NCBI GenBank assembly: GCA_023379515.1
Contig: JAMCQQ010000029.1
Coordinates: 1-5,475 of the forward strand
DNA length: 5,475 nt
Origin: Actinomycetota bacterium
Lineage (GTDB): Bacteria > Actinomycetota > Humimicrobiia > Humimicrobiales > Humimicrobiaceae
Direction of reading: 5' to 3'
The notes beneath the pieces were generated by a model. That model was not told the origin of the DNA and ran no database searches. It saw only the letters and a list, made by a program, of their open reading frames with translations. The number at the start of each line of letters is the position of its first letter. Positions within the stretch are counted from its first letter, which is position 1. Positions 1 to 4,587 of this stretch are shown one piece after another. The position numbers and the translations under genes were made by a program.

Positions 1-37
1 GGATATTTCCCAGCATGGGGAAAGAGCTTACGAATAG
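1..37 (+). CDS. amt: Ammonium transporter Amt, C-terminal end only (5' part lies outside the window)
   Basis: Reading from base 2 in frame gives DISQHGERAYE and then TAG at 35-37. This matches the usual end of Amt/AmtB ammonium channels, whose cytoplasmic tail commonly finishes in a 'D-S-x-H-G-E-x-A-Y' pattern. The identification rests on only 11 residues. It is strongly supported by the next gene, a P-II protein, because amt-glnK is one of the most conserved gene pairs in prokaryotes. The full protein would be a multi-pass inner-membrane channel for ammonium. Its tail is the part that contacts the cytoplasm and, in known systems, helps transmit GlnK binding. The stop codon overlaps the ribosome binding site of glnK, so the two genes are probably translationally coupled. 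Confidence 0.8.
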   Translation, partial: DISQHGERAYE

Positions 38-40
38 GAG
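36..40 (+). promoter_or_regulatory. Ribosome binding site of glnK, overlapping the amt stop codon
   Basis: AGGAG at 36-40 lies 7 bases before the ATG at 48 and shares two bases with the TAG stop of amt (35-37). This decides the glnK start in favour of ATG 48 over the in-frame ATG at 15. The ATG at 15 would lie inside the amt tail and add 11 residues that P-II proteins do not have. Confidence 0.75.
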
Positions 41-47
41 CATTAAT

Positions 48-386
48 ATGAAAAAAATAGAAGCCATAGTACGGGAAGAGACTTTTCATCCAATTAAAAC
101 CGCCCTGGAGGATAAAGGCTTTATTGGCATGACAGTCAGTGATGTGGTTGGGAGAGGCCAGCAAAAAGGCGTGTCGCTGAAATGGCGAGTGGGAGAACAC
201 AGGATTGAATTCTTACCCAAGAAGAAGATTGAAATAGTGGTGGAAGACAAGGATGTGCAGACGGTAGTGGATACTATTTGTGAAATAGGCAGGACCGGTG
301 CTGTTGGAGACGGCAAGATATTTATTATACCGATTGAGGAAGTAGTCCGTGTTCGGACTGGCGATAAAGGCGTTGAAGCCATTTAA
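48..386 (+). CDS. glnK: Nitrogen regulatory protein P-II (GlnK type)
   Basis: The protein has 112 residues, the standard P-II length, and aligns end to end with the family (MKKIEAI start, RVRTGDKG...AI end). P-II proteins are trimeric cytoplasmic sensors of ATP/ADP and 2-oxoglutarate. GlnK paralogues bind and close the Amt channel when nitrogen is plentiful. Visible landmarks are the T-loop at about 37-55 (GQQKG with Gln39, then FLPK with Lys58), the B-loop and C-terminal signature at 83-96 (TGAVGDGKIF), and the nucleotide-binding Arg101 and Arg103. Position 51, the Tyr uridylylated in enterobacterial GlnB/GlnK, is His here, and position 46 is Trp instead of Tyr. The usual uridylylation is therefore impossible and control is probably by ligand binding alone. 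It lies directly behind the amt end, so the role at Amt is well supported. The symbol glnK is chosen over glnB because of this context. Confidence 0.95.
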   Translation: MKKIEAIVREETFHPIKTALEDKGFIGMTVSDVVGRGQQKGVSLKWRVGEHRIEFLPKKKIEIVVEDKDVQTVVDTICEIGRTGAVGDGKIFIIPIEEVVRVRTGDKGVEAI

Positions 387-435
387 GTAGATTCATCCAT
401 TTGAATAGTAAAAAGGGAAATAACATGGAAGGAAG

Positions 436-1644
436 ATGGAAGAGAACTTCTCTATCCTTTTAAAATTAGCGATTTTACTGGGTGCCTCAAAACTGATGGG
501 TTTTTTGAGCCAGAAGATCGGTCTGCCAACAGTTATTGGTAAGATAGCCGTTGGCATAATCCTTGGCCCAGCAATACTCGGTTTCATCACGCCCAATGCT
601 GCGATCAATGTCATCGCTTTAATTGGCGTGATAATCCTAATGTTCATCTCTGGACTGGAAACCGAAATTGATAAGATCAAGAAATTTGGGCTGTCTTCCT
701 TCCTTATTGCCACATCTGGGATGCTCTTCCCTATCCTGCTTAGCTGGGGGGTTTGTAAACTATTTGGCCTTCCGCAGAATGAAAGCATATTCGTCGGGAT
801 AGTGCTATCCGCAACCAGCGTGAGCATCACTGCGCAAACACTCATGGAATTGAAAAAGATGCACACCGACGAGGCTGCAACGATAATGAATGCTGCAGTT
901 ATTGATGACATAATGGGTCTGGTCGCAATTTCAATATTCCTGGGGACTAAAGGCATAGGTGATATCAAGTTCACAACCACAATCACCAGGCTTGCGATCT
1001 TTAGCGCCAGCGCAACTGCTTTTGGTTATGTCTTTGTAAATTTTGCACCAAAACTTTTCAACAGGGTCAGGAATAACGACCTTATCATGAGCCTGATAAT
1101 AGCTTTCAGTCTTCTATTTGGCTGGGCTTCTGAGTTCTATGCAGGACTCGCATCAATAACCGGCGCATATTTAGCTGGGGTCCTCGTGAATAAGTCCGGC
1201 ATTAAAGAGAAGATCGAAAAGAACCTGAGGGTCGTGGGTTACAGCATTTTCATCCCAATTTTTTTTGCAAATATAGGCATGGGCTTTACCGTCAGAAATC
1301 TGAATCCAATATTGATAATATCTCTGCTTACAGTGGCAATTATCTCTAAGCTATTGGGCTGCATGCTACCTGCAAAGATGTGCGGATTTGATTGGAAACG
1401 ATCGACTGTAATTGGCATCGGTATGATATCAAGAGGCGAGGTTGCGCTCATCACAGCAACGATAGGAGCCACATTTAAAATAATATCACTTGAGACCTAT
1501 GCTTCGCTGGTGATAGTTGCCGTGGCAACCACGCTGATAACCCCACTTCTATTGAGATTTATTTATTCATCAATTAGACTTCAGCAAAAAAGCAAAACAA
1601 GTAAAAATCTACAAGCGCAACAGATCAACGAAACTCCGCTATGA
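436..1644 (+). CDS. Na+/H+ antiporter of the CPA2 family (NapA/KefB-like)
   Basis: This 402-residue integral membrane protein probably exchanges Na+ (or K+) for protons. About 13 hydrophobic segments are visible, from residues 6-24 to 355-380, followed by a short basic, soluble tail (381-402). Hallmarks are GLPTVIGKIAVGIILGP (29-45) in the second helix, FISGLE (70-75), SATSVSITAQTL (125-136), the ion-binding pair Asp157-Asp158 in AAVIDDIMG, Lys305 in ISKLLG, and the GMISRGEVAL motif (329-338). A double Asp is typical of electrogenic antiporters such as Thermus NapA. There is no RCK/TrkA-N domain, unlike full-length KefB/KefC. ATG 436 is preceded by AAGGA at 429-433, with very short spacing. 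The next in-frame Met (residue 21) would remove the first helix. The gene starts 49 bp after glnK with no obvious terminator between, so cotranscription with amt-glnK is possible. Its last 20 bases overlap the end of vapC on the other strand. Confidence 0.9.
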   Translation: MEENFSILLKLAILLGASKLMGFLSQKIGLPTVIGKIAVGIILGPAILGFITPNAAINVIALIGVIILMFISGLETEIDKIKKFGLSSFLIATSGMLFPILLSWGVCKLFGLPQNESIFVGIVLSATSVSITAQTLMELKKMHTDEAATIMNAAVIDDIMGLVAISIFLGTKGIGDIKFTTTITRLAIFSASATAFGYVFVNFAPKLFNRVRNNDLIMSLIIAFSLLFGWASEFYAGLASITGAYLAGVLVNKSGIKEKIEKNLRVVGYSIFIPIFFANIGMGFTVRNLNPILIISLLTVAIISKLLGCMLPAKMCGFDWKRSTVIGIGMISRGEVALITATIGATFKIISLETYASLVIVAVATTLITPLLLRFIYSSIRLQQKSKTSKNLQAQQINETPL

Positions 1645-1651
1645 CCTGTGG
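1618..1651 (+). repeat. Imperfect direct repeat, copy 1 (antiporter 3' end / vapC 3' end)
   Basis: This 34-base stretch resembles 2517-2551. The two share ACTCC, CTATG and CCTGT blocks in the same order, with about five mismatches and one inserted base. It covers the last codons of the antiporter (QQINETPL, stop) and, on the other strand, the end of vapC. Together with copy 2 it brackets the vapBC module. Confidence 0.6.
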
Positions 1652-2026
1652 TATTTTATTAAAATGATCATCAGCGGTAAGGATCTTCAAACCGTCCTTC
1701 ATGGCTGAGGCAGCAATCCATATATCATTGGTGGGAATTGGAGTCCCTTTCTCCTTAAGATAATTAAATATTACGGCATACCTCTCTGATGTTTCCTCAT
1801 CAACCGTTTGAATGAATACTCTTGGTGATGAAAGAAATTGTTGAAGTTCTAAACGATTTTTTTCCTCTCTTCCTCCTCTAATAAATCCGAATAGCAGCTC
1901 ACCAATTACAATGGAATTAAGAAAAATCTCATCTGCCGTCTGTATAGCTTTTTTAAAATCAGGATCACCTTTCATAAACGATGAATAGGCAGTTGTATCG
2001 ATTAGAATCCTTGTATTCACTTCCAC
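1625..2026 (-). CDS. vapC: VapC-family toxin, PIN-domain ribonuclease
   Basis: A 133-residue PIN-domain protein spanning the whole domain. VapC toxins are Mg2+-dependent endoribonucleases that cut tRNA, rRNA or mRNA and arrest growth when the antitoxin is lost. The four acidic metal-binding positions are all present: Asp10 (ILIDTTAY), Glu43 (IGELLFG), Asp101 (PTNDIWIAA) and Asp119 (LTADDHF). The toxin is therefore probably active. No in-frame ATG lies near the start. GTG at 2026 is chosen because GAGG lies four bases before it and an in-frame TGA lies just upstream. GTG at 2020 is the alternative and would remove two residues. The start overlaps the end of vapB by 10 bp, the usual coupled antitoxin-toxin order. 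The 3' end overlaps the convergent antiporter gene by 20 bp, which is unusual. The RNA target cannot be read from sequence. Confidence 0.93.
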   Translation of the reverse strand: MEVNTRILIDTTAYSSFMKGDPDFKKAIQTADEIFLNSIVIGELLFGFIRGGREEKNRLELQQFLSSPRVFIQTVDEETSERYAVIFNYLKEKGTPIPTNDIWIAASAMKDGLKILTADDHFNKIPQVIAEFR

Positions 2027-2277
2027 ATATCCTCATCGATTTTTCTTTGATCCTTTATATATTTCTCAATTTCTTGAGCTTCTTCTAAGGACCATGACCC
2101 TGCTAAGTGGTCCAGATCACTGTAAATTACTTGAGATCTCTTTATTCTACTCAGTCCAGAGCCTTTCTCAAGCAGTGACATCAACACTTTGTTTAGGCTT
2201 AATCCCTTTTCATTAACCTCTTTTTCGATCCTCTCCTCCAATTCCTTTGATAGCCCCCTAACAGTAAATTGCCTCAT
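2017..2277 (-). CDS. vapB: VapB-family antitoxin, ribbon-helix-helix
   Basis: An 86-residue antitoxin with two parts. The N-terminal ribbon-helix-helix segment (about residues 2-38: QFTVRGLSKELEERI, then GLSLNKVLMSLLEKG) should form the DNA-binding dimer. The C-terminal tail (54-86: DLDHLAGSWSLEEAQEIEK, ending in MWK) matches the segment with which this VapB group wraps around and blocks the PIN active site. The start at 2277 is supported by GGTGG about 7 bases upstream and by alignment to other RHH antitoxins. A GTG at 2304 in the same frame would add a Trp-rich leader not expected in the family. Like other VapB proteins it probably represses its own promoter, alone and more strongly with VapC. 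Candidate operator and promoter elements lie 50-82 bases upstream. It precedes and overlaps vapC. Confidence 0.92.
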   Translation of the reverse strand: MRQFTVRGLSKELEERIEKEVNEKGLSLNKVLMSLLEKGSGLSRIKRSQVIYSDLDHLAGSWSLEEAQEIEKYIKDQRKIDEDMWK

Positions 2278-2326
2278 GACACACCACCAAAACCTTATTA
2301 TCACAACTAATTTAACAACATAAAAA

Positions 2327-2335
2327 ATTATAACA
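2327..2335 (-). promoter_or_regulatory. Candidate vapBC promoter (extended -10-like element)
   Basis: Read on the - strand this is TGTTATAAT, which fits a bacterial extended -10 (TGnTATAAT). It ends about 50 bases upstream of the vapB ATG. No good -35 hexamer lies 16-18 bases further up, which an extended -10 promoter can tolerate. In an archaeon the same AT-rich stretch could act as a TATA box. The AT-rich surroundings make chance matches likely. Confidence 0.4.
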
Positions 2336-2341
2336 CATTAT

Positions 2342-2359
2342 ATGAATCATAATGAATCA
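2342..2359. repeat. Tandem 8-bp direct repeat upstream of vapB, possible antitoxin operator
   Basis: ATGAATCA occurs at 2342-2349 and again at 2352-2359, a centre-to-centre distance of 10 bp, or one helical turn. Ribbon-helix-helix repressors such as VapB often bind short direct or inverted repeats at this spacing. The pair lies just upstream of the -10-like element, where repressor binding would be plausible. The assignment is inferred from position and spacing only. Confidence 0.35.
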
Positions 2360-2516
2360 ATATTCGCATCTAATATTGCTTTCTCAAGCATGAAGCTGAA
2401 GTCTAAGGACAAAATTCTTTTTGAACTTGAGGAAGATATTATTAAAATCAAGTTCTTAAGATACGGACTTTGACAAAGTTGAAGGAATAAAACGACTTGA
2501 ACCTTCGATTCAATAC

Positions 2517-2551
2517 CAACAAATCGATGAAACTCCACTATGCCCTGTCGG
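2517..2551 (+). repeat. Imperfect direct repeat, copy 2 (between vapB and hicB)
   Basis: Partner of 1618-1651. In the + frame that matches the antiporter it reads QQIDETPL followed by Cys-Pro, against QQINETPL and stop in copy 1. In the frame matching the antiporter, four of the five aligned substitutions fall at third codon positions. This suggests that the + strand reading was once protein-coding in both places. The frame continues for a few hydrophobic codons and ends in TAA near 2599, with no intact gene around it. Confidence 0.55.
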
Positions 2552-2569
2552 CTATTCAATTTTGCATGT

Positions 2570-2598
2570 TATTATTATATTCATTTTAATAATATAAT
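2570..2598 (+). promoter_or_regulatory. Candidate hicBA promoter/operator: AT-rich inverted repeat and TATAAT box
   Basis: TATTATTA (2570-2577) and TAATAATA (2587-2594) form perfect 8-bp inverted arms around a 9-base centre. A TATAAT box (2593-2598) overlaps the right arm and lies 37 bases before the hicB ATG. This is a sensible place for a promoter with a built-in operator. No clear -35 element lies at the right distance. In DNA this AT-rich, such symmetry can arise by chance. Confidence 0.35.
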
Positions 2599-2635
2599 TT
2601 TGTACACTTTCTGTGACTACTGTGAGGTGATTATA

Positions 2636-2842
2636 ATGAGACAGGTAATTTTGTATCCAGGAGAAGACGGTTTTTGGATCGCCGAATGCCCAAGCTTGCC
2701 TGGATGCATCTCTCAAGGTAAAACCAAGGAAGAAGCTATTAATAACATCAAAGAAGCAATTGAATGTTACATAGAGGCATTAGAGGAAGATAACCTACCT
2801 GTACCAGAAGAACAGTTTGAAGTCATTGTTGTTGCGGTATGA
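2636..2842 (+). CDS. hicB: HicB-family antitoxin
   Basis: A 68-residue HicB antitoxin with the partial RNase H-like fold. An N-terminal strand-hairpin (residues 1-19, ILYPGEDGFWIAECPSLPG running to residue 23) is followed by CISQGKTKEEAINNIKEAI (24-42), the family's characteristic loop and helix. HicB binds HicA and blocks its RNase site. The start is set by GAGGTGA at 2624-2630, five bases before ATG 2636; an upstream in-frame ATG at 2540 would add 32 residues unlike the family. The protein ends right after the fold. There is no C-terminal helix-turn-helix or ribbon-helix-helix domain, so self-repression through an attached DNA-binding domain is not evident. The antitoxin gene comes first and overlaps hicA by ATGA. 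Confidence 0.93.
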   Translation: MRQVILYPGEDGFWIAECPSLPGCISQGKTKEEAINNIKEAIECYIEALEEDNLPVPEEQFEVIVVAV

Positions 2843-3066
2843 CAAAATTACCAAATATTTCTGGAAAAGAATGTATTAGAGTCCTCAATAAATATGGTTT
2901 TTCAGTTAAAAGACAGAAAGGCAGCCACATTACCTTAAGAAGAGATAACCCATTTACTCAAGTTGTAGTACCAGATCATAAATTCCTTGATAAAGGAACT
3001 CTTCGTTCGATATTACGAGCAGCAAACATTGAGGTTGAAGAATTTGTTAAAACATTAAAAAAATAA
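2839..3066 (+). CDS. hicA: HicA-family toxin, mRNA interferase
   Basis: A 75-residue HicA toxin with a double-stranded-RNA-binding-domain-like fold. Known HicA proteins cleave mRNA independently of ribosomes and inhibit translation. The N-terminal helix (ISGKECIRVLNKYGF, 7-21) is followed by the strand carrying the catalytic histidine, His30, in RQKGSHITL. Next come VVVPDHKFLDKGTL (42-55) and a final helix with ILRAANIEVEEF. This is the complete family pattern, so it is probably functional. The ATG at 2839 overlaps the hicB stop in ATGA. There is no strong ribosome binding site of its own, so translation is likely coupled to hicB, keeping toxin below antitoxin. Confidence 0.93.
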   Translation: MTKLPNISGKECIRVLNKYGFSVKRQKGSHITLRRDNPFTQVVVPDHKFLDKGTLRSILRAANIEVEEFVKTLKK

Positions 3067-3360
3067 ACTTATAAAAATGGTGCGCCCTGCACAGCTTTCA
3101 AAATGTCATTGCTTAAGATAGTGACTTAACATATCAGGTTAGATTAAATAATATCCTTGGCTAAATTTATATTATATACATTCGTAGATAAACTTAAAAG
3201 ATAAAAAGGAATACGGGCAAAAATCTTAGATAGGATATATTTCAAAGTTGAAGGGTACAAATTGGCATCAGAATTTAAAATGGGCACGATTCTAGATACA
3301 CCTAGAAAGAAATTGTTACCACTCTGTATTACTAAACATAAGTGGAAAGAAATCTATGCT
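3067..3360. other. Intergenic region between hicA and the M24 gene, with a possible gene tail
   Basis: These 294 AT-rich bases hold no recognised gene or convincing terminator. The one notable stretch is a + strand reading frame without stops from 3205 to the TGA at 3364-3366. It includes AKILDRIYFKVEGYKLASE and ends in KHKWKEIYAL. Its composition looks protein-like, but it has no start with a ribosome binding site; the only internal ATG is at 3280. A TAA lies at 3202-3204, with a short open reading before it. It could be the 3' end of a decayed gene. I do not recognise the family. Confidence 0.4.
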
Positions 3361-4488
3361 CTATGAAGATGAAATCACAATCTCTTTTCTTAATAAAATA
3401 TCGGGTCTTTTTATCTTCCTATCTCCAACTACTATCTCAATTGAGGGCCAATCCTCATCATAAGAAATGTATTTATTTAAATCCTCATCAATCAAAAATG
3501 TATCCTCACTTTTTATTCCTTTTAATGTAGGATTCCATGCAAATGCATTTCCAACCTCAACAGGCACATTTGTACGATCATTTGCTAGAAAATATCTTGG
3601 TGAATACCCGATAGGACCTCCCTGAAGGTGATGAATCCACTCATCCTTATGCCCATATTTCTCATACATTTTTTTAATAAATCCAAAAACATCCGCATAT
3701 GTTTTACCAGGTCTTGTGTTGTTTATTATCTCTGCATCGATATGGGCAAGAATATCCTTTTTAGCTTCCAATTCCCCTGTTAGTTTTCCAAAGTAAACAG
3801 ATCTACTCATTGAGACAATTAAACCTTTAAACTCAGAGCAGACTACCACCATAAAATATCTATCTACCTTCTTAAAGGTTGCTATTGGGTGTCTGAAATT
3901 AAATATCCTCTCATCGGAAGCGACAAAAGACACGTTGGGCGATATGCCCTCATCTGCTAAGTATCTATGAAGCAGGCCAAGGCAATTAAACTCACCATCA
4001 CCCCGCTTTGTCTCCAAACACACCCTGGAGATAATTTTGGAAGTCCTTTCCCCAAGCTCTCTCAACACCTTCTTTTCTGCTTCATCAAGCACATACTTTA
4101 ATTTCTCAAAACCATCGTCAACAAGATCGAAATTACCAAAAGTAACATCTGAAATAACATTATCACTTCCAACAACCTCGATTATCTTTTTATACTTATC
4201 TTGCGGCTCAAACCAACTAAATATCGCTCTTTTGAAAAGTCTGTCATCTATTTCTTCCGCGTACATTCGAGGTTCTTCTATATTATCCGTTATAAGATAG
4301 CAATTATTTCTTGTTATAAGAACACTTGAATTACCTATCTCTGATTCATTTATTATTCCATTTCTCTTCCCACAGGTAATCCATGAAAAATTATTCTTTT
4401 TAGTTAGAAGGATCCCATCTGCGCCTCTCTCTTCAATGTAATTTCTTACCTTTTCAATCTTAGCGAGGATATAATTTTGATTCTCCAT
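3361..4488 (-). CDS. M24-family (aminopeptidase P-like) protein with degenerate metal site
   Basis: A 375-residue protein with a creatinase-type N-terminal domain (about 9-125) and a pita-bread M24 domain (about 140-350). Canonical M24 peptidases bind two metal ions through Asp, Asp, His, Glu and Glu. Here the first two Asp positions fall in the VVVCSEFKG and VSMSRSVYFG segments (about 214-234), and neither is kept. The usual GHG is replaced in HHLQGGPIGY (286-295). The first Glu position is Asn in FAWNPT (316-321), and only the final Glu remains in KSEDT (326-330). The HHxxGG, WNP and KSEDT patterns resemble a distinct bacterial M24 branch, as far as I recall, so this is likely a family trait and not decay. 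Classical peptidase activity is doubtful. AAGGAG at 4494-4499 selects ATG 4488 over ATG 4509. It follows the sugar kinase by 86 bp on the same strand, suggesting a role in sugar metabolism, which is inferred only. Confidence 0.85.
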   Translation of the reverse strand: MENQNYILAKIEKVRNYIEERGADGILLTKKNNFSWITCGKRNGIINESEIGNSSVLITRNNCYLITDNIEEPRMYAEEIDDRLFKRAIFSWFEPQDKYKKIIEVVGSDNVISDVTFGNFDLVDDGFEKLKYVLDEAEKKVLRELGERTSKIISRVCLETKRGDGEFNCLGLLHRYLADEGISPNVSFVASDERIFNFRHPIATFKKVDRYFMVVVCSEFKGLIVSMSRSVYFGKLTGELEAKKDILAHIDAEIINNTRPGKTYADVFGFIKKMYEKYGHKDEWIHHLQGGPIGYSPRYFLANDRTNVPVEVGNAFAWNPTLKGIKSEDTFLIDEDLNKYISYDEDWPSIEIVVGDRKIKRPDILLRKEIVISSS

Positions 4489-4520
4489 TAACGCTCCTTG
4501 TATACGCAATGATTTGTTAC

Positions 4521-4548
4521 TTCAATCTATGTGACTAGATTAATTGAA
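4521..4548. repeat. Inverted repeat between the kinase and M24 genes
   Basis: AATCTA (4524-4529) pairs perfectly with TAGATT (4536-4541) around a 6-base centre. TTC (4521-4523) can pair with GAA (4546-4548) beyond a 4-base bulge. It lies about 22 bases upstream of the M24 ribosome binding site. No T-run follows, so it is not an intrinsic terminator. It could be an operator or an RNA processing hairpin, or chance. Confidence 0.3.
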
Positions 4549-4570
4549 TATTGTAAAAAGAATTACTCAT

Positions 4571-4587
4571 TTACTTAATTTAAGTAA
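4571..4587. repeat. 7-bp inverted repeat over the kinase stop codon
   Basis: TTACTTA (4571-4577) and TAAGTAA (4581-4587) are perfect arms with a 3-base loop, spanning the last codons and the TAA of the kinase gene. In the direction of transcription a short TTTTT tract follows about 15 bases later. The stem is entirely AT-rich except for one G-C pair, so it could be at most a weak attenuator between the two genes. Confidence 0.25.

Larger units (their letters stand above)
2278..2635. other. Divergent intergenic region between vapBC and hicBA
   Basis: These 358 AT-rich bases separate two divergent toxin-antitoxin operons and hold no convincing complete gene. They contain the vapB ribosome binding site, a -10-like element and a direct repeat near the vapB side. 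Next come an open stretch of 43 codons on the + strand (2342-2473), repeat copy 2 (2517-2551) and an AT-rich inverted repeat with a TATAAT box before hicB. The open stretch reads MNHNESIFASN at its start and DKILFELEEDIIKIKF near its end. The latter loosely recalls the end of an AbrB/MazE-type antitoxin domain, but there is no ribosome binding site and the reading ends in TGA. It may be the remnant of a gene. Confidence 0.5.

Noticed and set aside
15..47. Upstream in-frame ATG for glnK
   Set aside because: It would lie inside the amt coding tail and add residues absent from P-II proteins. The AGGAG site points to ATG 48.
425..463. ATG at 425 with an AAGGGA-like upstream site, opening a 12-codon frame that overlaps the antiporter start
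   Set aside because: It is too short, and its sequence (MEGRWKRTSLSF) shows no leader-peptide logic such as repeated regulatory codons. It is more likely incidental purine-rich DNA.
393..986. Long open frame antisense to the antiporter
   Set aside because: It is a shadow of the membrane-protein gene, with no start signal or family pattern.
2278..2304. GTG start extending vapB by nine residues
   Set aside because: The extension (MIIRFWWCV) is unlike ribbon-helix-helix antitoxin starts, and the GGTGG site lies within it, ahead of ATG 2277.
2347..2559. 70-residue open frame on the - strand between vapB and hicB
   Set aside because: It has no ribosome binding site, low-complexity serine-rich content and no recognisable family, and it overlaps better explained repeats.
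3080..3092. GTGC-GCCCT-GCAC hairpin after hicA as a terminator
   Set aside because: The stem is only 4 bp and no T-run follows.
2474..3254. Shared 12-mer CAAAGTTGAAGG at about 2474 and 3243
   Set aside because: A single 12-base match within a 5 kb AT-rich window is expected by chance at close to this frequency, and the flanks do not align.
3342..3530. 62-residue open frame on the + strand
   Set aside because: It is largely antisense to the well-supported M24 gene and has no family features.
4037..4300. Open frame antisense to the M24 gene
   Set aside because: It is a serine-rich shadow with no ribosome binding site.
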